Below the pieces are notes generated by a model, which was not told the DNA's origin, searched no databases, and saw nothing but the letters and a program-made list of their open reading frames with translations. Below are positions 35,989 through 44,674 of a stretch of 64,000 nucleotides of DNA, piece by piece. Location: contig NZ_JANQBC010000002.1 of the NCBI RefSeq assembly GCF_024721995.1, forward strand, positions 310,001 through 374,000, in the 5' to 3' direction. Source of the DNA: Paenibacillus radicibacter (GTDB lineage Bacteria > Bacillota > Bacilli > Paenibacillales > NBRC-103111). Position numbers and translations under genes: made by a program. Numbering within the stretch: position 1 is the stretch's first letter; each line of letters starts with the position of its first letter.

Positions 35989-36885
35989 CTATGTATGTGC
36001 CCGCGGATGCGTGCGATCGTATACTTCTCTCATCTTTGACTTCGTCACATTCATATAAATTTGTGTAGATGAAATATCTAAATGCCCTAACATTTCCTGA
36101 ACGGATCTTAGATCAGCACCATTCTCCAGCAAATGATAGGCAAATGAATGCCGTAGTGTATGTGGTGTAATTTCACTCTGTATGTATGTTGATTTTGCGT
36201 AACCTTTAATAATTTTCCAAAAACCTTGACGAGTCAATCTTGTCCCCAGATGTCCAAAGAATAATGCCTTATCTGGTTTGTCTGATTTCATTAACAGGGG
36301 TCTAATTTCTTGTATGTACGTATGTAATCGTTCTTGAGCAAGTCTAGTAAGCGGAATAATTCGCTCTCGATCTCCTCTGCCAACACAGCGTATAGCACCC
36401 ATGGATAGATGAAGATTGTCCGTATTTAGTGCAATTAGTTCTGAAACACGCATGCCTGCCGCATATAGAAGCTCTAGCATGGTGCTGTCTCGATAACCGC
36501 TTGATGAACTAATATCCGGTGCATTTAACAACAGTTCCACTTCTTCAACGGTAAGTACTTGCGGAGCCTTCTTAACGGGTTTAGGCATTTCGATCTGAAA
36601 AGTAGGGTCCCGCTCCACATCATGATGCTCAATCAGATATTGATACAACGCTCGCACTGAAACCATCATTCGAAGCAGAGTGGCTGGGGCTTTCTTCTGT
36701 TTACGAAGTTCCCGCATGAAACCTGCAATATGTGAACGCGACACGGCCGCGAACGATTCTACAAATTGCAGCTCCAAATACTCTTTAAACTTTCGAAGAT
36801 CTCGCTCATAAGACTGTAAAGTATTCGTCGCCAGCGTACGACGTGTCCCCATATGGTGTAAAAAAGAAGTAATATGCTCCTGCAC
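35989..36885 (-). CDS. xerD: Tyrosine recombinase XerD
   Basis: Site-specific recombinase that, with a XerC/CodV partner, resolves chromosome dimers at dif. At 298 aa with the usual SAM-like N domain and a C-terminal catalytic domain. Catalytic residues present: R146 (GMRVSEL), H242 and R245 (PHTLRHSFAYHL), H268 (MLGH) and nucleophile Y277 (STQIYMNV). The beta-hairpin lysine motif, normally GKGxKER, reads G169-R170-G171-D-R173-E-R here, so both lysines are arginine. The gene lies upstream of deoB as in B. subtilis. Confidence 0.92.
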   Translation of the reverse strand: MQEHITSFLHHMGTRRTLATNTLQSYERDLRKFKEYLELQFVESFAAVSRSHIAGFMRELRKQKKAPATLLRMMVSVRALYQYLIEHHDVERDPTFQIEMPKPVKKAPQVLTVEEVELLLNAPDISSSSGYRDSTMLELLYAAGMRVSELIALNTDNLHLSMGAIRCVGRGDRERIIPLTRLAQERLHTYIQEIRPLLMKSDKPDKALFFGHLGTRLTRQGFWKIIKGYAKSTYIQSEITPHTLRHSFAYHLLENGADLRSVQEMLGHLDISSTQIYMNVTKSKMREVYDRTHPRAHT

Positions 36886-36901
36886 AATTCAGCCTCCTAT
36901 C

Positions 36902-37135
36902 CTAACCCCCATACCAATAGAAAAGTCGCAATGTCTCGGACATCGAATCCCCTTCTTGCACTACGCCACGATGCTGAAACACCTTCACTGCATTACCGTT
37001 TGGATGACGATACTTGTCCAATGGTTCAATCCAGCCTGATATGATCGTCATCACATGATACAGTAAATAGGTAAGAAAAACAAACATCATAATAAACTTC
37101 GCACGACCGATCCATTTCCGAATTGAGAATATCAT
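36902..37135 (-). CDS. DUF4227 (YqzK-like) small membrane protein
   Basis: A 77-aa protein with one transmembrane helix (about residues 13-32, KFIMMFVFLTYLLYHVMTII) and a C-terminal tail ending in ETLRLFYWYGG. It matches YqzK/DUF4227, encoded between fur and xerD in Bacillus; function unknown. GGGAGG is 9 nt before the ATG at 37135; a GTG at 37141 is too close to it. It lies 16 nt before xerD and is probably co-transcribed. Confidence 0.82.
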   Translation of the reverse strand: MIFSIRKWIGRAKFIMMFVFLTYLLYHVMTIISGWIEPLDKYRHPNGNAVKVFQHRGVVQEGDSMSETLRLFYWYGG

Positions 37136-37205
37136 AGGCACGTCCCTCCCTACGACTGTTGTATGACAGATTAGACAGGATTATGACCTTAATTCCATAA
37201 CACAC

Positions 37206-37235
37206 AAAAAAGAACAGCGCTTTCGCACTGTTCTT
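37206..37235 (-). terminator. Terminator of ald
   Basis: AAGAACAGTGC/GCGCTGTTCTT (one G-U type mismatch), GAAA loop, then TTTTTT on the minus strand. Confidence 0.88.
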
Positions 37236-37261
37236 AAATAAACATGTATATACACATTAAT

Positions 37262-38383
37262 TTACCCTTGTAATGCTTCAGCCAAGCGAATATAAGGCAT
37301 ATTCATAGCTTCGGCCACTGCATTGTATGTCACATGACCATTGTACGTATTTACACCAAGTCCTAGAGGACCATTCACTTGAATCGCACGAACCGCACCT
37401 TTAGCTGCTATTTCAAGTGCATACGGAAGTGTCGCATTCGTTAAGGCGAGTGTTGAAGTACGAGGTACAGCACCTGGCATATTTGCAACCGCATAATGCA
37501 AGACATCATGAACAACATAGGTTGGGTTATTATGTGTTGTCACCCGATCCACCGTTTCAATCGTTCCACCTTGATCTACCGCAACGTCTACGATAACCGA
37601 TCCCGGTTTCATCGTCTTCACCATCGCTTCGGTAACAAGCTTCGGCGCTCTGGCACCTGGAATTAAGACTGCACCAATAAGTAAATCTGCCTTTTGCACA
37701 GCTGCTGCGATGTTGTAGGGATTAGACATCACTGTCTGTACTCTTCCACCAAAAATATCATCGATGTAGCGCATCCGATCCACACTTCGCTCAAGCATCG
37801 TCACATTCGCCCCAAGACCAACTGCCATCTTCGCGGCATTCGTTCCGACGATACCACCACCTAAGATAACAACATCAGCTGGCGATACACCAGGCACACC
37901 ACCTAGAAGCACACCGCTGCCACCGTAATATTTTTCTAAAAATTGAGCGCCAACTTGCACACTCATACGGCCAGCGACTTCACTCATCGGCGTAAGTAGG
38001 GGTAATCCGCCATTAGGTAATTGAATGGTCTCATAAGCGATACCCGTTACCTTTTGGCGTACCAAATGATCAGCCAAGTCTCCAGCTGCAGCAAGGTGTA
38101 GATATGTAAACATGATCAAGTCCGGACGAAAATATCCGTACTCCTCTGGCAAGGGCTCTTTAACCTTCATCACCATCTCAGCTCCGCCCCACACTTCACC
38201 AGCGGTTGCTAGAAGCTCTGCACCTTCTGCTACATAGTCTGCATCTGTAAATCCACTGCCAGCTCCAGCACCTTGTTCAACAATTACACGATGACCAGCT
38301 GCTCGCATCATCCCTGCGCCACCAGGTGTTAATGCTACACGATTCTCGTTGTTTTTGATTTCTTTAGGTATTCCAATGATCAT
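37262..38383 (-). CDS. ald: Alanine dehydrogenase
   Basis: NAD-dependent interconversion of L-alanine and pyruvate plus ammonia, used for alanine catabolism and needed for normal sporulation in Bacillus. The 373-aa enzyme has [20 protein letters not shown] at the N terminus, the catalytic lysine region [13 protein letters not shown], the histidine motif [10 protein letters not shown] and the Rossmann motif [23 protein letters not shown] 7 nt before the ATG at 38383 overrides the upstream TTG. It lies between fur and the DUF4227 gene. Confidence 0.96.
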   Translation of the reverse strand: MIIGIPKEIKNNENRVALTPGGAGMMRAAGHRVIVEQGAGAGSGFTDADYVAEGAELLATAGEVWGGAEMVMKVKEPLPEEYGYFRPDLIMFTYLHLAAAGDLADHLVRQKVTGIAYETIQLPNGGLPLLTPMSEVAGRMSVQVGAQFLEKYYGGSGVLLGGVPGVSPADVVILGGGIVGTNAAKMAVGLGANVTMLERSVDRMRYIDDIFGGRVQTVMSNPYNIAAAVQKADLLIGAVLIPGARAPKLVTEAMVKTMKPGSVIVDVAVDQGGTIETVDRVTTHNNPTYVVHDVLHYAVANMPGAVPRTSTLALTNATLPYALEIAAKGAVRAIQVNGPLGLGVNTYNGHVTYNAVAEAMNMPYIRLAEALQG

Positions 38384-38416
38384 ATTCAAGCCTCCTAGAA
38401 TTTATCAGACTTATCT

Positions 38417-38446
38417 ACTATACTCTTGGTTACCATTTTTTCACAA
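38417..38446 (-). promoter_or_regulatory. Sigma-A promoter of ald
   Basis: Minus-strand -35 TTGTGA (38446-38441) and -10 TATAGT (38422-38417), 18-nt spacer. Confidence 0.6.
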
Positions 38447-38463
38447 TCGTAATCATAAAAATA

Positions 38464-38502
38464 ATAAAAAAACCTTCCCTGGGATTAACTCACCGTGGAA
38501 GG
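38464..38502 (-). terminator. Terminator of fur
   Basis: CCTTCC/GGAAGG with an 18-nt loop and TTTTTTTATT after it on the minus strand; the stem overlaps the last codons of fur. Confidence 0.75.
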
Positions 38503-38979
38503 CTTTTCGGAATCATGGTTGGAAGGAGCTTCTTGCTGAGCCTTTGTCGAACATCGCTTACAAATACCTTGAAAATCTAAACGATGATCAAGTACTTGGA
38601 ATTGAAATTCATGCAATAAACGCTCTTCAAGCGGAGTCAGCCAATCATCTTTAATTTCATCTACAGATCCGCATTGGACACAGATCAAGTGATGGTGATG
38701 ATGATGACTGCTATCGCCACGTAGGTCGTAACGAGCTACGCCATCGCCAAAATTCATTTTTTCTAAAACATGCAATTCACTAAGTAATTCTAAAGTCCGG
38801 TAGACCGTTGCAAGCCCGATTTCAGGTGCTTTATCTCGTACAAGCATGAATACATCTTCAGCACTCAGATGATCATCTTCATTCTCTAGCAGCACTCGAA
38901 CCGTTGCCTCGCGCTGCGGAGTCAGCTTATATCCTTGAGATTGTAGCTGCTGCTTGATCTGCTCAATTCTTGCTTCCAT
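38485..38979 (-). CDS. fur: Fur-family metal-responsive repressor
   Basis: A 164-aa regulator of the ferric uptake family. The N-terminal winged helix is GYKLTPQREATVRVLLE..GLATVYRTLELLSEL (residues 17-69). The dimerisation domain has a run of six histidines (H92-H97) at the metal site and two structural CxxC motifs, C100/C103 and C140/C143. The position next to spoIIM, ald and xerD equals B. subtilis fur (yqkL). The C-terminal 20 residues are a charged tail. AAGGAGG is 7-8 nt before the ATG. Confidence 0.93.
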   Translation of the reverse strand: MEARIEQIKQQLQSQGYKLTPQREATVRVLLENEDDHLSAEDVFMLVRDKAPEIGLATVYRTLELLSELHVLEKMNFGDGVARYDLRGDSSHHHHHHLICVQCGSVDEIKDDWLTPLEERLLHEFQFQVLDHRLDFQGICKRCSTKAQQEAPSNHDSEKPSTVS

Positions 38980-39026
38980 ACTCCGCCTCCTTAAGTAGCG
39001 GCTAATGCTATAACATCGCTAATTTC

Positions 39027-39056
39027 ATTATAGAAGGTGCATCCTGCGAAAGTCAA
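39027..39056 (-). promoter_or_regulatory. Sigma-A promoter of fur
   Basis: Minus-strand -35 TTGACT (39056-39051) and -10 TATAAT (39032-39027), 18-nt spacer, about 50 nt before the fur start. Confidence 0.82.
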
Positions 39057-39091
39057 ACATTTGCTTCACAATAAGCCCTACGAACCATTAT

Positions 39092-39727
39092 TTACAATGT
39101 ATTCAGCATCGGTGTCACCCAGCGCATCAGATAAGGAGATACAAAGCCTTCATATAAGGAAACTAAGGTGACGATTAGGCAACTCGTAACAGCAATTGAT
39201 GTAAACTTCATGAGTGGCTGCATCACATTGCCTCGACTAGTAAGCAGCCTATTTTTCACCATATAGATAGCAAATGAAATAGCAGAGACCGAACACACGA
39301 TTAACATGGGTACTACGATCATATTTTGCGGTGCAACGGAGACAAGAGCGAACAAGATGCCTTTCCAAGACAACTGCCCTGCTAAATAACCGACTGTGAA
39401 GCCGATCATGACTCCTTTTAGAAAATCCAGAATAAGCAGTAGTGGTATACCTACAATGGACAGCCCTAATACCCAGATCAACACGATCCATTTGAGGTGC
39501 ATCGTCAGCACGGATATGAACACGTTCTGACCTTCTAAATTCAGACTACCATCATTAATCGAATTAAAGAAGGACGATAAATAATTCATCATCTCTTGCT
39601 TCTGCTCCAAAGACAGCGCATTAACCGTCACCGTACCAAAAACTATCCCCATGACAAACAGCACACCGACAAAAATATAAAGGGACAAATGTTCTTTCAA
39701 ATACGATTTCCAAGTCGGACTCTTCAT
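39092..39727 (-). CDS. spoIIM: Stage II sporulation protein M
   Basis: Polytopic membrane protein of the engulfment complex with SpoIID and SpoIIP. The 211-aa product has five hydrophobic segments and the family motif FLKGVMIGFTVGYLAGQLSWKGILFALVSVAPQN (by position about residues 105-138). GGGGGTGG is just before the ATG at 39727, which removes an unlikely 7-residue extension. It lies between fur and the endonuclease Q gene; normally sigma-E controlled. Confidence 0.93.
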   Translation of the reverse strand: MKSPTWKSYLKEHLSLYIFVGVLFVMGIVFGTVTVNALSLEQKQEMMNYLSSFFNSINDGSLNLEGQNVFISVLTMHLKWIVLIWVLGLSIVGIPLLLILDFLKGVMIGFTVGYLAGQLSWKGILFALVSVAPQNMIVVPMLIVCSVSAISFAIYMVKNRLLTSRGNVMQPLMKFTSIAVTSCLIVTLVSLYEGFVSPYLMRWVTPMLNTL

Positions 39728-39784
39728 TCTACCACCCCCAAGGGACATGCCTTTATAGACAAGCTTATGAAGAGGAAGAACAAT

Positions 39785-40960
39785 CTATGACTTTAGAATC
39801 TTGCCGTACGTCCCGCCACCGCCTGCATCTACTTCAAGTTTGCCAAGTCTCGCCAGGGTAATATAGCTTGCAATTTCATCCCCTACAACTTGGGCTAAAG
39901 CTTCACCTGGAGCCTTATGCAGAACGTTCATCTCTGTGCCAAAATGATCTAACAACTGCTCCAACTTCTTCGGGCCAAGCCCCGGTAAAAACTCCAGAGG
40001 TACTTGATAGTGATATTTAGGACGATGAACTGGTAAATACGATTCCTTACGATCCGCGATCTCCATCACTCGATCCATTACACCTCGAATGACTTTACGA
40101 CTACCGCATGACGCACAATTGTCTACTAGCCACTGCGGATCATCTAGAATTGTCTGGCAGTTCCCACAATAAGTACGATGATATTTACCCAGACGCGGAT
40201 TGAGTCCGTAGTTGCCAATTACACCACGACCCTCTTCTCGCATCAGTGCACGGCGCAATTCTTCGAAAGATGGCTCTTTCATCGTAATCTGATTGTATTC
40301 ACGACCGATTTTGGCCAAGGAATGAGCATCTGAGTTCGTTAAGAACGTGTATTCATCTAGTTCACTGATCATACCTGCCATGGCAGAGTCCGCGCTTAAA
40401 CCAAGTTCGACAGCAGCGATCCCTGATGGATTGAGTAATGCAGACATATGATCGGTACATGCTCCATACAACCCCTTATGCGGTGTGAAAATGTGAGCAG
40501 GAACCATGATGCCACCTCGACTCAGTACTTCTTCTTGCAACTCAGCGGCTGTTACATAAATACGCTGTGAACTTAGCTCGATGTTCTTCAAGTGCTTCCT
40601 CATCCATGCTGTAAAATCTTGAATCGTCGTGAGATTTGGAAAATAGGCTAACAAATGTGCTGCCTTCATCCCCAGATCTCGCACCTCGATCTCGCTGCCA
40701 AGAATGATCGTCGTATCCTGATAACGAATACCGCCGCCCGCTACCTCTTCCATCTCACCTTTATCTAAATAGGCAATAATGTCCTGCTGAACGGATGGGG
40801 AATGACAATCAATAATCCCAACCATCTCAATTCCTTTGCGTGCAGATGCTTCATGGGCAATATTGTGGAACGTTAAGTTGTTGGAGCCGCTAATCTTAAC
40901 CGCTTGTCCAGATTCAGATCTGCCAATATGAATGTGTAAATCTGCGAAAATAGACTTCAT
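39785..40960 (-). CDS. Endonuclease Q family protein (PHP-domain DNA repair nuclease)
   Basis: A 391-aa protein of the EndoQ family, which nicks DNA 5-prime of deaminated bases (uracil, hypoxanthine, xanthine). The N-terminal PHP domain starts FADLHIHIGRSE and includes IDCHSPSV and TNSDAHSL. A zinc finger follows (C-G-N-C ... C-A-S-C, about residues 262-285), then a helix-hairpin-helix LEFLPGLGPKKLEQLLDHFG. Adjacent to nudF (stop and start directly abut at 40960/40961) and upstream of spoIIM. The activity is inferred from characterised archaeal and Bacillus relatives. Confidence 0.85.
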   Translation of the reverse strand: MKSIFADLHIHIGRSESGQAVKISGSNNLTFHNIAHEASARKGIEMVGIIDCHSPSVQQDIIAYLDKGEMEEVAGGGIRYQDTTIILGSEIEVRDLGMKAAHLLAYFPNLTTIQDFTAWMRKHLKNIELSSQRIYVTAAELQEEVLSRGGIMVPAHIFTPHKGLYGACTDHMSALLNPSGIAAVELGLSADSAMAGMISELDEYTFLTNSDAHSLAKIGREYNQITMKEPSFEELRRALMREEGRGVIGNYGLNPRLGKYHRTYCGNCQTILDDPQWLVDNCASCGSRKVIRGVMDRVMEIADRKESYLPVHRPKYHYQVPLEFLPGLGPKKLEQLLDHFGTEMNVLHKAPGEALAQVVGDEIASYITLARLGKLEVDAGGGGTYGKILKS

Positions 40961-41521
40961 CTACTCGAACGATCCTGTAAGTTTATATACCTGCCACGCA
41001 TAGACAGCTGTAATCGTCTTCGCATCCGAAATGCGTCCTTCACGAATGTATTGCTTCGCTTCTTCTAGTGTAATAGCTTCACAATCTACGAACTCATCCT
41101 CATCCAAGTTGACGCTGCCTACTGTGAGTTGATCCGCAACATAGAGATGCAAGATTTCATCAGCAAAGCCTGGTGACGTGTAGAAGGAGCTTAAGTGGCT
41201 GACAGATTCCGTTACATAGCCCGTTTCTTCTTGTAATTCACGAATCGCTGCGATATGCGGCTCTTCACCTGGATCAAGTTTACCCGCAGGAATTTCAACC
41301 TGACTCTTCTCCAGCGGTTTACGGAATTGTTCCACCACGATCATCTTATTATTATGAATCGCAAGGACTGCAACAGCACCTGGATGCTTCACGATCTCTC
41401 GCTTAGCTGTCTCCCCATTTGGTAAGCGTACGTCATCAACTTGCAAGGAGATAATTCTTCCTTTAAAAATGTGCTCCGTATGTAACGTCACTTCTTCGTA
41501 TTTATGGATGTTTTTCGTCAT
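40961..41521 (-). CDS. nudF: ADP-ribose pyrophosphatase (NUDIX)
   Basis: Hydrolyses ADP-ribose to AMP and ribose 5-phosphate. The 186-aa protein has a canonical NUDIX box, G-KLDPG-E-EPHIAAI-RELQEETGY, and the N-terminal strand VEQFRKPLEKSQVEIPAGK typical of the ADPRase subfamily. It abuts the EndoQ gene with no spacing, suggesting co-expression. The mciZ-like gene is divergent from it across 96 nt. Confidence 0.92.
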   Translation of the reverse strand: MTKNIHKYEEVTLHTEHIFKGRIISLQVDDVRLPNGETAKREIVKHPGAVAVLAIHNNKMIVVEQFRKPLEKSQVEIPAGKLDPGEEPHIAAIRELQEETGYVTESVSHLSSFYTSPGFADEILHLYVADQLTVGSVNLDEDEFVDCEAITLEEAKQYIREGRISDAKTITAVYAWQVYKLTGSFE

Positions 41522-41547
41522 ATACTAAACCTCTTTTCACAAAATAA

Positions 41548-41576
41548 GGATAACTTACGAAAGTTCTGCATACATC
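41548..41576 (+). promoter_or_regulatory. Candidate sigma-E promoter of mciZ
   Basis: GGATAAC (41548-41554), 14 nt, CATACATC (41569-41576) fits the sigma-E pattern (ATA core, N14, CATACA-T) about 42 nt before mciZ. In B. subtilis mciZ is read by sigma-E. Confidence 0.6.
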
Positions 41577-41617
41577 TTTATTATAACAAAGTTATCGATA
41601 GAGATGAGGGAACCTTG

Positions 41618-41788
41618 ATGAAAACGTACGTAAGTGAGACAAGCCTTCGAATTGTCGGCAAGAGCTGGCAAGTTCGTCATCGGCTGCGTAGTATGTTAGA
41701 TCCTAACCGGCCGAATCTGACTGTTGCTGAATACTTAATGAAACGGACGAAAGCGACAGGTCGTGTACAAAAGTTGGATCGCTCCTGA
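41618..41788 (+). CDS. mciZ: Z-ring formation inhibitor MciZ
   Basis: A 56-aa protein with the core IVGKSWQVRHRLRSML at residues 12-27, which lines up with VGKAWEIRAKLKEY of B. subtilis MciZ, and a basic tail. MciZ binds FtsZ in the mother cell and blocks further Z-ring formation during sporulation. GAGGG lies before the ATG at 41618; the longer frame from 41504 is not supported. Position next to nudF and the candidate sigma-E promoter agree with this identity. The tail is about 16 residues longer than in B. subtilis. Confidence 0.8.
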   Translation: MKTYVSETSLRIVGKSWQVRHRLRSMLDPNRPNLTVAEYLMKRTKATGRVQKLDRS

Positions 41789-41826
41789 GAACAAACACTT
41801 CGTTTCTCGAATCACAATCGGTAAAC

Positions 41827-41885
41827 AAAACGCACCTGCGATAATTTGAACGTTGACGTTCATTTTACCAACAGATGCGTTTTTT
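41827..41885. terminator. Bidirectional terminator between mciZ and the M20 peptidase
   Basis: AAAACGCA/TGCGTTTT outer stem and an inner GAACGT/ACGTTC hairpin; TTTTTT on plus, TTTTGTTT on minus. Confidence 0.8.
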
Positions 41886-41902
41886 GCTAGGACAAGCCTC
41901 GC

Positions 41903-43033
41903 TTATTTTTTAAGAAGAGTTGCTTCCTTCACGATTTCCACAACCACTTCTGTTACTTTTACAAGATCAGAAATTGCGATTCTTTCTTCCGTTGTATGAA
42001 TATCCAAGTAACCAACAGATAAATTGATTGTCGGGATGCCCATACCGTTGAAGATGTTCGCGTCGCTTCCTCCACCAGAGTGGAATGTGCTTGGCTCACA
42101 ACCAACGTTACGAAGTGCACGGCTTGTTAATTCAACAACTGGTGCTGAATCTTCATGCATGAACGCCGGGTAAGCAATGAATGAATTAAATTCACAACGC
42201 GCACCATTCTCTTCAGCAGCCGTCTCACATGCAGTACGCATTGCTTCCACTTGTGCAGTCAATTTGTGTTGAACGATCGAGCGAGCTTCTGCCTTAATGG
42301 ATACGAAGTCACATACAACGTTCAAAGGACCTTTACCTGAGAATGAACCGATGTTCGCAGTAGTCTCGCTATCAAGACGACCAAGCGGCATACGAGCTAC
42401 AGCTTTAGCTGCAACTTGAATCGCGGAGATCCCCTTCTCAGGGCTAACACCTGCGTGAGCTGTCTTGCCATAGAAATTGATGTCAATCTCTGCACGGGAA
42501 GGTGCTGCTGTTGCAATGCCGCCGATGTCGCCATTGGAGTCTAGTGCAAATCCATACTCTGCATCAATGGATTTCGCATCCATCGCACGTGCACCGATAA
42601 GACCTAGCTCCTCCCCCACTGTGATCACGAATTGAAGCTGACCGTGTGGGATGTTGTTTTCTTTAAGTACGCGAATCGCTTCGAACATAGCAACAATACC
42701 TGCTTTGTCGTCCGCACCTAAGATTGTTGTACCATCAGAGCGGATCACACCGTCTTCACCGATTTGTGGCTTGATGCCTTGACCTGGTGCTACTGTATCC
42801 ATATGGGAAGTAAAGAAAATTGCTGGAACACCTTCCGTATTAGCAGGTAATGTGCATACTAAGTTACCGGAACCATGTCCTGTTTGTGCAGCTGTATCAT
42901 CTTCAACCACTGTTAGACCAAGTGCTGTAAACTTTTCAGTTAGCACCTTGCTAATCGTGCTTTCATTCTGTGATTCACTATCTACTTGTACCAATTCAAC
43001 AAATTCTTGTACTAAACGATCCTGATTTATCAT
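41903..43033 (-). CDS. M20 family peptidase (PepT-like)
   Basis: A 376-aa zinc aminopeptidase of the M20/M25 family, similar to tripeptidase T-like proteins. Metal and catalytic motifs: FFTSHMDTVAPG, TILGADDKAGIVAMFEAI, ITVGEELGLIGARAMD and GGGSDANIFNGMGIPTINL. It probably trims small peptides in the cytosol. GGAGG 9 nt before the ATG at 43033 sets the start over the frame from 43078. Confidence 0.9.
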   Translation of the reverse strand: MINQDRLVQEFVELVQVDSESQNESTISKVLTEKFTALGLTVVEDDTAAQTGHGSGNLVCTLPANTEGVPAIFFTSHMDTVAPGQGIKPQIGEDGVIRSDGTTILGADDKAGIVAMFEAIRVLKENNIPHGQLQFVITVGEELGLIGARAMDAKSIDAEYGFALDSNGDIGGIATAAPSRAEIDINFYGKTAHAGVSPEKGISAIQVAAKAVARMPLGRLDSETTANIGSFSGKGPLNVVCDFVSIKAEARSIVQHKLTAQVEAMRTACETAAEENGARCEFNSFIAYPAFMHEDSAPVVELTSRALRNVGCEPSTFHSGGGSDANIFNGMGIPTINLSVGYLDIHTTEERIAISDLVKVTEVVVEIVKEATLLKK

Positions 43034-43123
43034 AAAAACTTTCCTCCAATGCTCGATATGTCTTACAATAGTATACATGACCCAAGCCTAACATTTCTAA
43101 TTTTCGTTAAGGAGTTGTTATAC

Positions 43124-43228
43124 ATGAAACCAAAACGCCAGAAAATGTGGTTCAAAATCGTCGTTTATATCATGCTAATCAGCATGCTGCTTTCCACCGT
43201 TGTAATGTCTCTAAACTTTGTGTTTTAG
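43124..43228 (+). CDS. Prli42-like stressosome-associated membrane microprotein
   Basis: A 34-aa protein, too short for routine ORF calling: basic N terminus (MKPKRQKMWFK) and a single transmembrane helix (IVVYIMLISMLLSTVVMSLNFVF). It fits the Prli42 family, which in Listeria anchors the stressosome to the membrane. AAGGAG is 8-9 nt before the ATG. Its stop codon overlaps that of convergent bkdB by 4 nt, and there is no terminator between them. Confidence 0.78.
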   Translation: MKPKRQKMWFKIVVYIMLISMLLSTVVMSLNFVF

Positions 43229-44598
43229 TAAAGCGACGTTTCGGTATTGAAGCTTTCCAAGTTCTCTTTGACACGCTGTAAGAAGCGTCCACAGATGACG
43301 CCGTCAAGGATACGATGATCCAAGGACAAGCATAGATTAACCATGGAACGCACCGCGATCATATCGTTAATCACAACCGGCTTCTTCACAATCGATTCGA
43401 AAGTAATAATCGCAGCTTGCGGATAGTTAATGATCGGCTGCGATAGAATCGAACCGAAGGAGCCTGTGTTGTTGATTGTGAAAGTTCCACCTTGCATGTC
43501 GCTGAGTGAAAGCTTGCCAGCACGTGCTTTTTTCGTTAATTCGTCAATCTCGCGAGCAAGACCTGCGATATTCTTCTGGTCAGCCTTCTTAATGACTGGC
43601 GTAGACACAGAGTCCTCCGTACCAACCGCAAGCGATAAGTTAATATCGCGCTTCACGATAATTTTATCTGCACCCCACATCGAGTTCATAATCGGATAAT
43701 CCTTAATCGCACCTACAACTGCTTTCAGTAAGAATGCCAAGTAAGTCAAATTCACGCCTTCTTTACGCATGAACTCATCCTTCACCTTGTTACGAAGCAC
43801 GACTAGATTCGTCACGTCGACTTCAATCATCGTCCAAGCATGCGGAATTTCAGATACGGATTGTCTCATACGAGAAGCAATCGTATTACGAATTGGTGTT
43901 ACATCAATGACGTACTCACCACGTCCTTCAATCGCATGACCTTCCACTTCAATGTTCGGAAGCGGTGGATATTGCGACAAGTGAATGCCTGTTGAACGCA
44001 CATCCATTTGAGTTGTAGTCGGTTGTTGCATTGGTGCAACTTGTGGACTCACAGCAGGTGTCGGAGTTACAACAGGTGCAGGTGTTGCAGCTTTACCCGC
44101 TCCACCGCTTGCAACGAATTGCTCCACATCTTTGCGTGTAATTCTTCCGCCGATACCAGTTCCCACGATCATATTCAGATCAACACGATGCTCAGCCGCT
44201 AACTTCTGAACCGCAGGAGAATAGCGATGACGCATGCTTTGATCACCTGTTAGCTCAATTGGTGCAGCTGTAGATGGTGTCGATGTAGAAGATTGAACAG
44301 AGCTTCCTGCACTTGGAGTAGAAACAGTTTCAAATGCACCATCTCCCACCTCTTCCGTCTCGATCATACAAATCGCTTGCCCAACAGCAGCTGTCTCACC
44401 GTCTGGAACAAGAATTTGAACAAGTTTACCCGTTACAGGAGAGGGCATCTCCGTATTCACTTTATCTGTAAACAATTCGCAAATGACATCGTATTGCTCG
44501 ACCTGATCTCCTGGTTGCTTGAGCCACTTTCCGATCTGAGCAGAGACCAATGTTTCTGCCAAGTGGGGAACAGTGACTTCGATCAATTTTTTACTCAT
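43225..44598 (-). CDS. bkdB: Branched-chain 2-oxoacid dehydrogenase E2 (dihydrolipoyl acyltransferase)
   Basis: E2 core of the complex that oxidises branched 2-oxoacids from Val, Leu and Ile to branched acyl-CoA primers for anteiso/iso fatty acids. The 457-aa protein has an N-terminal lipoyl domain with the lipoyl lysine in LFTDKVNTEMPSP, an Ala/Pro/Thr-rich linker, a peripheral-subunit-binding domain (SPAVQKLAAEHRVDLNMIVGTG by position about 125-145), a second Pro-rich linker, and the catalytic domain ending in LSLDHRILDGVICGRF. GGAGG is 7 nt before the ATG at 44598. Third gene of bkdAA-bkdAB-bkdB; LplJ would lipoylate it. Confidence 0.93.
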   Translation of the reverse strand: MSKKLIEVTVPHLAETLVSAQIGKWLKQPGDQVEQYDVICELFTDKVNTEMPSPVTGKLVQILVPDGETAAVGQAICMIETEEVGDGAFETVSTPSAGSSVQSSTSTPSTAAPIELTGDQSMRHRYSPAVQKLAAEHRVDLNMIVGTGIGGRITRKDVEQFVASGGAGKAATPAPVVTPTPAVSPQVAPMQQPTTTQMDVRSTGIHLSQYPPLPNIEVEGHAIEGRGEYVIDVTPIRNTIASRMRQSVSEIPHAWTMIEVDVTNLVVLRNKVKDEFMRKEGVNLTYLAFLLKAVVGAIKDYPIMNSMWGADKIIVKRDINLSLAVGTEDSVSTPVIKKADQKNIAGLAREIDELTKKARAGKLSLSDMQGGTFTINNTGSFGSILSQPIINYPQAAIITFESIVKKPVVINDMIAVRSMVNLCLSLDHRILDGVICGRFLQRVKENLESFNTETSLY

Positions 44599-44674
44599 TT
44601 TCGAACCTCCAAACGTATGCCAGTCGTCCCTGTCCCTCAAGGCGAGGCGGAGGCATATCGATTTATCACATTTA

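Noticed and set aside
38690-38715. Six consecutive histidines in Fur, resembling a purification tag
   Set aside because: The run lies inside the domain at the native metal site where Fur proteins have several histidines; it is natural sequence.
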